Origin: Lewinellaceae bacterium
Lineage (GTDB): Bacteria > Bacteroidota > Bacteroidia > Chitinophagales > Saprospiraceae
DNA length: 64,000 nt
Direction: 5' to 3'
Assembly (NCBI GenBank): GCA_016711435.1
Contig: JADJSY010000004.1
Location: 124,001-188,000, forward strand
The position numbers and the translations under genes were made by a program. How positions within the stretch are numbered: position 1 is the stretch's first letter; the number at the start of each line of letters is the position of its first letter. Below the pieces are notes generated by a model. The model was not told the origin of the DNA. It was given only the letters and a program-made list of their open reading frames with translations, and ran no database searches. Below, one piece after another: positions 43,832 to 52,866 of this stretch.

Positions 43832-44881
43832 ATGCAACAGCGATTATTGACCTTTCTATTTCTACTTTTTTTCACGACAGATTTCTATGCTCAGGAGCAC
43901 GCGGACTGCGTTAGTGCCATGGATATCTGTGAAAAAAAGGCTTACCACATCGACAAGGCCGGTGGAGAAGGCCGGGATCGAACCGAAGCCGATATGATGA
44001 CCTGCTTTTTGAACAGTGAAAATGCAGGGCAAGCGGAAGAAAACTCCACCTGGATCAAATTTGAAATCGTCAAAAACGGCCAACTCACCTTTGCCATTAC
44101 CCCGCATCGTGTAACGGACGATCTTGACTGGGTGGTTTACCGCCTGGCGCCCTCCGGCGACTGCGCCACTAAAAAAGTAGTGCGCTGCATGGCCGCCGGC
44201 GATGGTGAATCGCTGAGCCTCAGCAGTCCCTGTATGGGCGAAACGGGCCTCCGGTGGGGCGAAGCGGACGACAGTGAAAATGCCGGGTGCAGCGATCCCG
44301 ACGATAATGCCTGGCTGGCGCCCTTAAAAGTGACCAAAGGTGAAAAATATGTTCTCCTGGTCAGCAACGTGACCAGCAAAGGTCCCGGATTCAGTATCCG
44401 TTTTGGGGGAACCGCCATGCTCCCCTGCGATAAAGAGAAGGAAAAAGAGCCTAAAAAAACAAAACCGGATGTGGTGGCCAAAACAGTAAAACCGCCTAAA
44501 AAGGAGGTTCCGATTGCGCAAACTAGCGCCCCCCTGATGATCGGAGGCCGGGAAGTCGAAGTCGGCGACGAATTGAAAGTAAAAAGCCGAACTATCAAGG
44601 TCAAGGTGTGGGACAGCCAGGTGGAAGACGGCGATATTATTTCCATTTACCTGGATGATAAAAAAGTAATCAGCCGGATTTACCTGCGACCCAAGCCACA
44701 GGAATACGAAATTCAGTTGCCTGCAGGAAAAGAACATTACCTCACGGTATATGCAGACGATTTCGGTAAAGCCGAACCGAATACAGCCAAAGTTTCCATC
44801 AATGATGGCGTGAGCGAACAAATTATCGACCTGGTGGCAGGGCGAAGCAAACAGGAGAGCGTGCGGATTGTGACGGAATGA
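43832..44881 (+). CDS. Secreted protein of unknown function
   Basis: The 349-residue protein has a signal peptide (about 1-21, ending DFYAQ). A first domain of about 180 residues has six or more cysteines and a jelly-roll-like pattern (NSTWIKFEIVKNGQLTFAIT, LDWVVYRLAPSGDCA, KVTKGEKYVLLVSNVTSKGPG); a K/P-rich linker follows (about 205-235). The C-terminal beta domain (VKVWDSQVEDGDIISIYLDD, IQLPAGKEHYLTVYADDFG) is of a kind seen in Bacteroidota surface proteins. No T9SS tail is evident. ATG 43832 starts the signal peptide. Confidence 0.8.
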   Translation: MQQRLLTFLFLLFFTTDFYAQEHADCVSAMDICEKKAYHIDKAGGEGRDRTEADMMTCFLNSENAGQAEENSTWIKFEIVKNGQLTFAITPHRVTDDLDWVVYRLAPSGDCATKKVVRCMAAGDGESLSLSSPCMGETGLRWGEADDSENAGCSDPDDNAWLAPLKVTKGEKYVLLVSNVTSKGPGFSIRFGGTAMLPCDKEKEKEPKKTKPDVVAKTVKPPKKEVPIAQTSAPLMIGGREVEVGDELKVKSRTIKVKVWDSQVEDGDIISIYLDDKKVISRIYLRPKPQEYEIQLPAGKEHYLTVYADDFGKAEPNTAKVSINDGVSEQIIDLVAGRSKQESVRIVTE

Positions 44882-44884
44882 AGG

Positions 44885-45015
44885 TGAGGTGAGAGGAGGG
44901 TTTGATGGGTTTGAGAGGAAGGGTTTGCGCTTGGTTTGATGGTTCAACTAAAATATCTAAGGAAACCAACACGAATTAACTCAACACTAAAACACACACC
45001 ATCACGATTCACAAT
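44885..45015. repeat. Repeat region, family E remnant with a short family D piece
   Basis: GGTTTGAT, GGGTTTGAG, GGGTTTGCG, GGTTTGATGG units follow the stop of the secreted protein gene. Around 45000 a short ATCACGATTCACAATTA piece of the family D type appears. Confidence 0.5.
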
Positions 45016-45128
45016 TACAAGGCCTGAAAACCACACCAAAACCAAATCGGCCAAAGGGGACTTCTTCACTCTCTCACCTCTCACTTCTCTGTGAACTTTG
45101 CCGCCCATTTGTGGTTTTACTGCTCATT

Positions 45129-46217
45129 ATGATAGGTTTTCGTTTTACAGATCACATACCAGATCCCGATCAAAGTACTTTTGACCGGCTGTTCAAGATA
45201 TTCCAGGAATTGATGTTGTACACTTCCGGCGACGTCTCCGAATCATTGGCATGGCTCAATGAATTGGACCGGGAATATAAACTCACCACCGACGAGTACG
45301 GCATGGGTGATTTTATCCGCGACCTGGAAGAACGCGGGTACATTCGCCGCGACGGCGGCGAAGAAGGCGGTATGGGGCCGACTTCCAAACTTGAAATCAG
45401 CCTGCGGCAAAAAAGCCTCGACGATATTTTCGGAGAATTAAAAAAAGCCAAAAGCGGGCGGCACAACACTTCCATCATCGGACGCGGAGATGAATACACT
45501 TCCGATGTAAAACCGTATGAATTTGGCGACAGCCTCGAAAATCTGGCTGTAACCAATTCCTTGCGCAATGCCTATATCAACCACGGTATCGACGAATTTA
45601 ACCTCACGCAGGAAGACCTCGAAGTGCACGAAACCTATTTCCAGAGCCAGATGTCATCGGTGCTGATGATCGATATTTCGCATTCCATGATCCTGTACGG
45701 AGAAGACCGCATCACTCCGGCCAAAAAAGTGGCCCTGGCCCTGGCGGAGTTTATCCAGACCCGTTATCCGAAAGACACGCTGGACATTCTGGTGTTCGGC
45801 GACGATGCCTGGCCCATCGAATTGAAAGACGTTCCGTACTTACAAGTGGGTGAATATCATACGAATACGGTGGCCGGGCTGGAATTGGCGCTCGATATTT
45901 TGAAAAAACGCCGCAACCCGAACAAACAAATTTTTATGATTACCGACGGCAAACCGACCTGCCTTAAAATCGGTAAAAATTACTATAAAAACGCCTTCGG
46001 TCTCGACCGAAAAATTGTAAATCGCTGCCTGAACCTGGCCATGCGCTGCAAAAAACTGGACGTGCCGATTACCACTTTTATGATCGCCCGCGACCCCTAT
46101 CTGGTACGGTTTGTGGAGGCATTTACGGAAACCAACAAAGGCAAGGCGTTTTATTCTTCGTTGTCCGGCCTGGGTTCTTTTGTGCTGGAGAATTATAAGA
46201 AGAAGAAGCGGAAATAA
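45129..46217 (+). CDS. VWA domain protein (cytoplasmic, MoxR-partner type)
   Basis: The product is 362 residues from ATG 45129 (MIGFRFTDHIPD); ATG 45111 would add six. The first half is helical and acidic. The second half (about 178-350) is a von Willebrand A domain with the MIDAS motif DISHSM (DxSxS), the threonine region HTNTVAGLELALDIL and the aspartate in MITDGKPT. No signal peptide or membrane helix is present. Such proteins usually work with MoxR-type AAA ATPases as metal-dependent chaperones; none is encoded next to it. A GAACTTTG box, one base off the -7 consensus, lies 28 bases upstream. Confidence 0.88.
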   Translation: MIGFRFTDHIPDPDQSTFDRLFKIFQELMLYTSGDVSESLAWLNELDREYKLTTDEYGMGDFIRDLEERGYIRRDGGEEGGMGPTSKLEISLRQKSLDDIFGELKKAKSGRHNTSIIGRGDEYTSDVKPYEFGDSLENLAVTNSLRNAYINHGIDEFNLTQEDLEVHETYFQSQMSSVLMIDISHSMILYGEDRITPAKKVALALAEFIQTRYPKDTLDILVFGDDAWPIELKDVPYLQVGEYHTNTVAGLELALDILKKRRNPNKQIFMITDGKPTCLKIGKNYYKNAFGLDRKIVNRCLNLAMRCKKLDVPITTFMIARDPYLVRFVEAFTETNKGKAFYSSLSGLGSFVLENYKKKKRK

Positions 46218-46224
46218 GTGTCTT

Positions 46225-46524
46225 CTACCGGAAGTACATCAAAATAGCCCCGAACGCGGTAATAAGCAGAATAAGTACCGTTGCCATGCGGATCGTGTAC
46301 CGCATGTGGCGTATAAATCCTTCAATTTCGTTGCGAAACTGCGGATAACGGGGCAGTATTTCCGTTTCTAACTTTTGCCTGTTAAAAATATGGGCCGCGC
46401 CGAACTCCACTTTGTTGCGCACTAATACACCGTATAGTTTCAGCACTTTGGCCCGGAAGTACAGGTTTACAAAGAGCATAGCCACAAAAAGGCCGATCAC
46501 GATGGAGATAAGCAAGATGTACAT
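46225..46524 (-). CDS. Small two-helix membrane protein, function unknown
   Basis: The 99-residue protein has a membrane helix at each end (LLISIVIGLFVAMLFVNLYF, and TVLILLITAFGAILMYF) with a charged middle. ATG 46524 is chosen because upstream codons are repeat DNA. A TATCTTTG box (46536-46529) lies only four bases before the ATG, so the mRNA may be nearly leaderless. It converges with the VWA gene with seven bases between their stops. I do not recognise a family. Confidence 0.7.
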   Translation of the reverse strand: MYILLISIVIGLFVAMLFVNLYFRAKVLKLYGVLVRNKVEFGAAHIFNRQKLETEILPRYPQFRNEIEGFIRHMRYTIRMATVLILLITAFGAILMYFR

Positions 46525-46537
46525 GGTGCAAAGATAA

Positions 46538-46672
46538 GGCGTGTTTGGTGTTTGGTGTATAGTGTTTGGGGCGCTTCGCCCTTGGCAGTAGTTGGTATTT
46601 TGGCCAATTTCCCACAAAGGCTAAAGGCGGAGCGACCTAAACACTAAACACCAAACACCAAACACTATTTTC
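46538..46672. repeat. Heptad repeat element, family A (copy 5)
   Basis: GTGTTTG, GTGTTTG, GTGTATA, GTGTTTG and GGGCGCTTCGCCC are followed by a core with GGTATTTTGGCCAATTTCCC. Then come AAAGGCGGAGCG and AAACACT, AAACACC, AAACACC, AAACACT. The YfhO stop codon on the minus strand is the TAG of the last heptad (TAGTGTTTGG). Confidence 0.88.
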
Positions 46673-49013
46673 CTTTTTTTCCCGGTTTAGCAGGTGCAAC
46701 AGGTTTGACAGGCGCCACCGGCCTCGCCGGTTTTGCAGGAGCCGCCGGCTCGTTATCAGCCAGGCGGTTCGGGTCGCTGAGCGAGTGGTGGCGGAACCAT
46801 AAAAACCAGCCGCCAAAAAACAGCAGCAATGCCAACAAAGAGGCCGCCATCGATATTTTTTCGCCGAGATAAAACGACCTCGGTTCGAAGCGCATTTCCA
46901 GTTTCATATTTTGACCGGCAGGCAGGCGCATGGCGCGCAGCAGGTAATTGGCCTTGATGAAATCGGGCGCAGGCTGGCCGTTCAGGTAGCATTTCCAGCC
47001 TTTTTCCGCAGGGTAATAAATTTCGGAGAAAACAGCCAACTGCTCCGTTTTTGCCGAATATTCATACTCCATTTTATCGGGATGGTATTTACTCAGGCGG
47101 ATAGAATTACTGCTATCCGGTTGAATAACAAGCCCTTGCAAGGAAGCGGCAAAAGATTGCTGCACCACGGCGCTGTCTTTCGGATTGAGCCGGTGCAGCG
47201 CGTTCATTTCCGCTTCAGCAGTAGGTACAATCTCAAAGTGTTTTACAAACCAGGCATTGCCGCAGGCATCCGGATTCGGTAAAACTTCTCCTTTCTGGCC
47301 CACGATGTATTTACCGTTCAGCATACCTACAATATGCAGGTTTTTACCCAGATCCTGGCCCAGGAAAGAGTCCACCACTTCCTGAAAGCGTTGCAGTTTG
47401 GCAGCGTGGTAGCCGCTCAGGCTTTTGTGAAAATAAGAAGTAGTGCCATTAGCGGCAATGGCTCCACGCGACAGATCGAGCACCCGGTAATGCGGATCGG
47501 GGTCTTTTTTGATTTGCAAGTCGAATTCCTGTGCTTGTGGTGGAGCGATGGAAGATCGTTTGTTTTCATACTTGTCGGAAGAAATCGTGCGGGCGCAGAT
47601 CATCCAGTGGTCTGCCAGGGACAGAATGGCCACAGAAGCGACCATTATACCCGCTTTCAGGCGACCTTGCAGATACATCCAGATAAGCCCGGCCGCAGCG
47701 AGTACAAATCCAAGCGTGCGGAATACATCGCCGCGCACCAGTGCGGCGCGGTCTTTTTGCAGTGCGCTCAACAGATCAGGCGTCTGCGCCAACATACTGT
47801 CATTCGGACCGGCATCCGGCGCCAGAACGAAGGCAAGTAGGGCCAGGAACGCCGTTGCGCCCGTAGCAATACCGAGCGCCCGTTTTTTCCGATCTGTGGC
47901 AATGTCGGGGTCGCATAGTTTTTGCAAACCCATGGCCGCCAATGCGGCAAAACACAACTGCCCCATGCCGAGTGCCATCGAGACGGCCCGGAATTTATTG
48001 AACATCGGGAGCGTGTCGTACAAGATGTCGTTCAGAAAAAAATGTTTGCCCCAGGCTAATGATACCATAAACAGGCCGCCGCCCAATAACCACCATTTTA
48101 CGTTGCCCGGCACCAAAAAAGCGCCCAGCAGGAACAGGAAACAAACAATAGCGCCAAAATAAATGGCCGTACCCACAAAAGGTTGTTCACCCATGTACAT
48201 CAGCCCGGAAGTCTGCTGCAAAGCCTGTTGCGGAGACAATTGCTGGCTGTATTTCCGGACAAATGTTTTATACAATTCCGTGTCTTTGTACGATTCATTG
48301 GCGCCGCCGCCGGCAGCATGGGGCACCAGCAGCGTCATCGACTCGCCTACGCCATAACTCCAGCCAAACAGGTAATCTTTATCCAGACCGTCGCCTTTCG
48401 AGGCTTTCTGGCTGAGTTCCGATTTACCGCGGATGGTTTCCTGCCCGTATTCATACGTAGGCCACAGGCGGGAAAGGTTGCAGCCAAACCCGATGGCAAT
48501 GGCGAGGCCGACTGCAACGAGCGATTTACCCCAGTTTACAAAAGTTTTATGGCGAAAGGCATCTGCCAGTTGCGCCAGGAAATAGATGCCTGTTACCAAT
48601 AACGTGTAATAGGTAATCTGCACATGGTTGGCATACAACTGCATCGCAACGAACAGAGCCGTCACCCCTGCGCCTGCTAACAATCGCCCGTTAAATGCCA
48701 GCACAATACCTGCAAACACACCTGGCGACAAGGCCAGCGCCGCCATCTTGGTAGAGTGGCCCGCTTCCAGGATGTCGATGTTGTAAGAGGTGATCCCGAA
48801 AGCCAACGCGCCAAAAATAGCAACGCGCCAATCGGCCAGCAACACACTCAAAAAAAAGTACATGCAGAACATCGCCACAAATACCTGCGCCCAGATGGTC
48901 GAGATATCCGTCCACAAAAACAGGGATTTGTAGATAGGTTTGGTCAGGTTGCCCTCCACCTTCGAGTAAATCTGGTAAGCAGGCATGCCGCCGAAAGCGC
49001 TGTTTGTCCACAA
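46665..49013 (-). CDS. YfhO family membrane protein (main frame)
   Basis: This frame encodes about 782 residues: WTNSAFGGMPAYQIYS at the start, then some 12 membrane helices and a periplasmic C-terminal region (HRLNPKDSAVVQQ, FSEIYYPAEKGWKCYLNGQ), ending in an A/P/K-rich tail. YfhO proteins are GT-C-fold-like membrane glycosyltransferases; in Gram-positives YfhO helps glycosylate teichoic acids. The first codon of the frame is TTG (Leu) in mid-protein: the natural N-terminus is encoded at 49014-49191 but is out of frame by two single-base losses. The full protein would be about 842 residues. The stop TAG belongs to a repeat unit. Confidence 0.88.
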   Translation of the reverse strand: MWTNSAFGGMPAYQIYSKVEGNLTKPIYKSLFLWTDISTIWAQVFVAMFCMYFFLSVLLADWRVAIFGALAFGITSYNIDILEAGHSTKMAALALSPGVFAGIVLAFNGRLLAGAGVTALFVAMQLYANHVQITYYTLLVTGIYFLAQLADAFRHKTFVNWGKSLVAVGLAIAIGFGCNLSRLWPTYEYGQETIRGKSELSQKASKGDGLDKDYLFGWSYGVGESMTLLVPHAAGGGANESYKDTELYKTFVRKYSQQLSPQQALQQTSGLMYMGEQPFVGTAIYFGAIVCFLFLLGAFLVPGNVKWWLLGGGLFMVSLAWGKHFFLNDILYDTLPMFNKFRAVSMALGMGQLCFAALAAMGLQKLCDPDIATDRKKRALGIATGATAFLALLAFVLAPDAGPNDSMLAQTPDLLSALQKDRAALVRGDVFRTLGFVLAAAGLIWMYLQGRLKAGIMVASVAILSLADHWMICARTISSDKYENKRSSIAPPQAQEFDLQIKKDPDPHYRVLDLSRGAIAANGTTSYFHKSLSGYHAAKLQRFQEVVDSFLGQDLGKNLHIVGMLNGKYIVGQKGEVLPNPDACGNAWFVKHFEIVPTAEAEMNALHRLNPKDSAVVQQSFAASLQGLVIQPDSSNSIRLSKYHPDKMEYEYSAKTEQLAVFSEIYYPAEKGWKCYLNGQPAPDFIKANYLLRAMRLPAGQNMKLEMRFEPRSFYLGEKISMAASLLALLLFFGGWFLWFRHHSLSDPNRLADNEPAAPAKPARPVAPVKPVAPAKPGKKGK

Positions 49014-49191
49014 AGGCGCTTTGCTTTCTTTTTTAGATAATCCTGTATTTCCGTTTGCATGCCACGCGCCTTGTCGTTGTCGGACTGAGGCAGCACTTTT
49101 CCGTTAAAAGCATTGGGAGCAAAAAAATGGCTGACACAAACATCAGGACAGCAACTGCGATCAGGTGGGGTATGATTTTTTTAAAATCCAT
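49014..49191 (-). pseudogene. Displaced N-terminus of the YfhO gene
   Basis: From ATG 49191 the sequence reads MDFKKIIPHLIAVAVLMFVS, a typical YfhO start with a membrane helix. At the T7 run (plus-strand A7 at 49121-49127) one base is missing; the conserved part then continues in a second frame as APNAFNGKVLPQSDNDKARG, MQTEIQDYL. At the A6 run (plus-strand T6 at 49029-49034) another base is missing, and the third frame picks up with LWTNSAFGG. Adding one base to each run restores a continuous gene. Confidence 0.85.
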
Positions 49192-49204
49192 ATCGGGCAA
49201 AAAA

Positions 49205-49395
49205 GATTGGTTAATAGCGCGGCGAAGGTAGGGCGTTTGTTGAGAGTTGAGATTGTTGAGGGTTGAGAATGTTGAGATTGTTGAGGGTTTGATGGTTGGA
49301 GGTGTTGAATTAAGCCAAGAGTTGAGGGCCTCACTTAACCAACAACTACCGTTCCAAGGCCCTCAAAACCTCCCCTCAACAACCTCAACATTCAA
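49205..49395. repeat. Repeat element, family E (GTTGAG/GTTTGATGG)
   Basis: GTTGAGA, GTTGAGATT, GTTGAGG, GTTGAGAAT, GTTGAGATT, GTTGAGG, GTTTGATGG are followed by a core with TTAAGCCAAGAGTTGAGGGCC, then AACTACCG, CCAAGGCCCTC and AAAACCTC, CCCTCAAC, AACCTCAAC. Units of 7-9 bp; the arms are complementary. It lies between the YfhO start and the esterase stop. Confidence 0.8.
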
Positions 49396-50051
49396 TTAAA
49401 CTTCTTCAAAAAATCATGCAACACATCGGAGGGTATTTCATGGCCGCCATCAAAAGACTGCTCTCCAAAATCGATCCCGTTTTTCTCCTCCAACTCGTGT
49501 AAAAGCGTGAAGCGGTCAGGCGTCAGGAAGGGGTCAGAAGTGCCGTACAGCAAATATAAATTCTTGTCCGACAAATAGTTGTGGTGTTCCTGGTAGTTCA
49601 AATCTTCAGGAGGCAAGCCGGCCCACAACAACAAATCATGAAACCGGGGTTGCAGCGCCAGCATCCAGCGACACACCGTAGCGGCGCCCTGTGAAAACCC
49701 CAGCAACACCACACGCACATCCTTGGGCAGACGCGCCAGGTAGTGTGCGTGCAAATCATGCAGGTATCGCGCATAGTCGCCGATTTCATCTTCCCTGAAA
49801 TGGCGTGTCATCCAGTTGGCGCCCACCGGCCCCGCGAACCCTTTCCGGTAGAAATGATTAAGACCTTCCGGCGCCACAACTAAGGTGTGCCCGTTATCGA
49901 GTTGTTCAAAATCCTTTAAAAATTCATCTGCCAACTGGCCGTAGCCGTGGCAAACGATCCAAAGCTGGCGTATGTGCGGCCCGGGCTCGCCGAGGGTATA
50001 ATAATGAGCGGTGCGTTCGACGCGAAAGCGATGCTGCTGCATTGGAATCAT
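49392..50051 (-). CDS. Alpha/beta hydrolase, carboxylesterase/phospholipase type
   Basis: The 219-residue protein has the serine-hydrolase triad in family order: nucleophile in LLGFSQGAATV (about residue 120), aspartate in LYGTSDPFLTP and histidine in FDGGHEIP. LWIVCHGYGQLADEF gives the oxyanion region. This is the LysoPLA/carboxylesterase group, with short-chain ester or lysophospholipid substrates. No signal peptide. ATG 50042 is an alternative start, three codons in. Confidence 0.92.
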   Translation of the reverse strand: MIPMQQHRFRVERTAHYYTLGEPGPHIRQLWIVCHGYGQLADEFLKDFEQLDNGHTLVVAPEGLNHFYRKGFAGPVGANWMTRHFREDEIGDYARYLHDLHAHYLARLPKDVRVVLLGFSQGAATVCRWMLALQPRFHDLLLWAGLPPEDLNYQEHHNYLSDKNLYLLYGTSDPFLTPDRFTLLHELEEKNGIDFGEQSFDGGHEIPSDVLHDFLKKFN

Positions 50052-50186
50052 TTTTGCTTGTAATGCCGCGAAAGGTAGGGAGTGCCTGCCAATCGCTTAA
50101 TCTTTTTGTCAGAAATGCGCGTAAGTATTTGTGCGTAGGCGGGTTTCGAGTGAAACTGCCTAATTTTACCTCATCGAAATGCCCCG

Positions 50187-50362
50187 TTTTTTGCCGATCG
50201 TTCAGAACCCATACCAAGCAGATGTGTCATGCTGAGGCATAGCCGAAGCATATGTTGGCGTAGCCCAATAAAACATTCGGAAGACTTTCTTCCACAGATG
50301 CTTCGGCTATGCCTCAGCATGACACATCTGCTTGGCATGGGTTCTGAACGATCGGCAAAAAA
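50187..50362. repeat. 65-bp inverted repeat with a 46-base loop
   Basis: The left arm 50187-50251 and right arm 50298-50362 are reverse complements over 65 bp with one mismatch. Both arms carry TGTCATGCTGAGGCATAGCC and end in T6/A6. The loop has no repeat. It lies between divergent genes (esterase and SprB-repeat gene). The CATGCTGAG motif is typical of dispersed REP-like palindromes. Nothing codes for a protein here. Confidence 0.93.
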
Positions 50363-50403
50363 TCGGGTTTTAAATTTCATCCTTCGACTATTTTTTGAAA
50401 CCC

Positions 50404-52545
50404 ATGCCGATTAATCGACTCTTTCCTGTACTTATTTCATTGCTTTTCATCACTTTCTCCCAGAAATCTGCTGCCTGCGGGTACAGTTTTATTGGCGAAT
50501 GCCCGAACGGTATCCACCTGCGCATCAACAATACACTGGACAGTTTCAACCTATCCGATTGCTCGTTTGGAAACCCTTTTGACGGTCTGGACCTGGGAAC
50601 GATTCAGTCGCTCCACTTAGCCCGCGCCACTGCCATAACATGGGAAAGTTGCACCAACAATGTCACTTCCGTTGCGCTGTATTACAGGGTATATGAGCAG
50701 GGCCAGCCATCCGGCAACTGGGCATTGCTCAACCTCCAGGAAGATTATAACACGCTCGTCGGCCCCTATACCACGCGGTATCGCAGCCAGTTTGCCAATA
50801 ACAGCCTCACAACCGGTCTGACGGTGGGCAAACTGTATACGATGGAGATTTATTTTGCAGCGCAAATAGATACGATCGGCGATGATTTCATCCCGGAAAC
50901 AACCATGTTGCAAAACAACAACGGGAATAATTATAAACTGTCCTTCCGCTTTGGCGGCGCCACTGCCCCACCCTTCACGGTCGTTGCCACCCAAATAAGC
51001 GACGAAAAATGTTACGGCGACAGTACGGGTATTGCAGGTGTTACCGTATATGGCAACCAGACCAATCTTTTTTATCAATGGTCAAACGTCAATAATAATT
51101 TCCACACGTTGTACGAACTCGGCGCGGGAACCTATACCGTTACGGTATCGGGTGTAAATGGTTACACCCAATCTCAAACCATAACGGTGCTTCAGCCTGA
51201 CCAGATCGGCATTGCCTTTTTGGATATACAGCCCGTGATTTGTGGCAATACGCCCGGCTCTGCCAGCGCTGTGGTCAGTGGAGGTACGGCGCCGTACAGT
51301 TATTTATGGGAAACCGGAGAACCCGATTCTGTTGCCGCCATTCCCCTGCCCGGCAGTTGGGGAATCAGCATCACCGACGCCAACGGTTGCAGCGCATCGT
51401 CTGCCGTACAGGTAAGCGGCAACACCACCCCGCAACAGATTTTGAACACATTCATTTGTGCAGGCAGCAGTTACACGCTGGATGGTCATGTGTTTACCAA
51501 TGCGGGAACTTATGAAGTGCTCGTAGGCGGAAATGGCAATTGCGATACACTTTTTTTCCTGACTATCAATACGTTAGACCCTACTGAAGCCCTTGTAGAA
51601 TTACCCGAAAATGCCGATCTGACTTGTAACAGTCCGAGTATCACACTTTGTGCAGCCAATGTTCCCGCCACTTCTTTTCTCTGGAAAAGAGATAACACTA
51701 CCGTGTCTGCTGTTGCCTGCATTGTCATTAATACCAGCGCCACATATACCGTGTTTGCCACCACGCAACAATCGGGGCAAAGTTGCGCCGCTTCCAAAAC
51801 GATCCTGGTAAACAGCCATTTGGCGGCGCCGCAGGTGCAGGTGTCCGGCGTGGCAACTTATCAGGATTGTACCGGAACAGCGGCAGGAATAACTTTAACG
51901 GCAACGACCAATGCAGTTGCGCCTTCTTTTTCGTGGAGTCTCAACGGCAATATTATTTCCACTTCCAACACCAGCTTCATAGAAGTAAACAATCCCTTGA
52001 ATTTTACGCCTCCAGCCATCCTGGTCACCGATGCATACGGATGTCAGGGCACAGCGGGTAGTATCAATATTGTTATCAACCCGGCAAATACGCCTGCTGC
52101 TGTGAGCACAGCCACCCATGCCTCCGGCCCTAATGTACCAAACGGTTCCATTCAGTTAGCGGTGAGTGGAGGGCAGCCGCCTTATGCCATTCAATGGGCC
52201 AATGGCAGTACAGGAAATACTATTTCAGGGCTTTTGCCGGGCAACTATTGTTATACCGTCAGCGATGCCGCCGGCTGCACCACAACAGGTTGTGTTGAAA
52301 TCAGTTTCACCAACGGTACAGACGAATGGGCAACTGCCGATATGCGCATGTACCCCAATCCGCTTAAAGCGGGCAGTTCGCTGTATCTTTTGCTGCCGGA
52401 AACAACTGATCCGCTGTCCGTTTCGATGGAGTTGTTTAACCTGCAGGGGCAAACGATCTGGCGGGAACAACATGTAGCAAATGGGGCCTCATTCCGTACA
52501 ATTGCCCGGATCACTTACCCCGGGGCAATACCTGATCCGAATTAA
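50404..52545 (+). CDS. T9SS secreted protein with SprB-type repeats, sorting domain cut by a frame change
   Basis: From ATG 50404 (upstream TTG at 50395 is less likely) the protein has a signal peptide (ending KSAAC), an N-terminal domain of about 170 residues, SprB-like repeats (DEKCYGDSTGIAGVTVYGNQ, then GTYTVTVSGVNGYTQ) and an Ig-like part. The T9SS sorting domain begins at MRMYPNPLKAGSSL. The frame stops at 52545 after IARITYPGAIPDPN, but the other frame gives the proper family ending (GSLTPGQYLIRIK, then ERFRFLTVL) to a TAA at 52586-52588. Dropping one C from CCC at 52505-52507 joins them. Full length would be about 727 residues. Confidence 0.88.
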   Translation: MPINRLFPVLISLLFITFSQKSAACGYSFIGECPNGIHLRINNTLDSFNLSDCSFGNPFDGLDLGTIQSLHLARATAITWESCTNNVTSVALYYRVYEQGQPSGNWALLNLQEDYNTLVGPYTTRYRSQFANNSLTTGLTVGKLYTMEIYFAAQIDTIGDDFIPETTMLQNNNGNNYKLSFRFGGATAPPFTVVATQISDEKCYGDSTGIAGVTVYGNQTNLFYQWSNVNNNFHTLYELGAGTYTVTVSGVNGYTQSQTITVLQPDQIGIAFLDIQPVICGNTPGSASAVVSGGTAPYSYLWETGEPDSVAAIPLPGSWGISITDANGCSASSAVQVSGNTTPQQILNTFICAGSSYTLDGHVFTNAGTYEVLVGGNGNCDTLFFLTINTLDPTEALVELPENADLTCNSPSITLCAANVPATSFLWKRDNTTVSAVACIVINTSATYTVFATTQQSGQSCAASKTILVNSHLAAPQVQVSGVATYQDCTGTAAGITLTATTNAVAPSFSWSLNGNIISTSNTSFIEVNNPLNFTPPAILVTDAYGCQGTAGSINIVINPANTPAAVSTATHASGPNVPNGSIQLAVSGGQPPYAIQWANGSTGNTISGLLPGNYCYTVSDAAGCTTTGCVEISFTNGTDEWATADMRMYPNPLKAGSSLYLLLPETTDPLSVSMELFNLQGQTIWREQHVANGASFRTIARITYPGAIPDPN

Positions 52546-52866
52546 AAGCGGCTCGTATGAACGCTTTCGATTCTTAACTGTTCTTTAACAATTGTCAAAT
52601 TCAGAACAGCGACATACGAATTTCCCCGAAATGCAGTTATTCCTTCATTAAACTGGCAGGGCTTCAGGATTGTGGAGATGATTTGGGTTACCAAATCTGA
52701 TGTATCACGTCTTTACACAAAAACCACATTAGGATAGCAAAAGAACGTCTCCTTGTAAATTACAAAATCCGGTGATTGATATTTATTCGTCCCGGTTTTG
52801 ACTACTTTTGCGCCTTCAAAAATATTTTTTCAAAGAATTTTACCTTTTCACAAAATTTCCTAAAAC

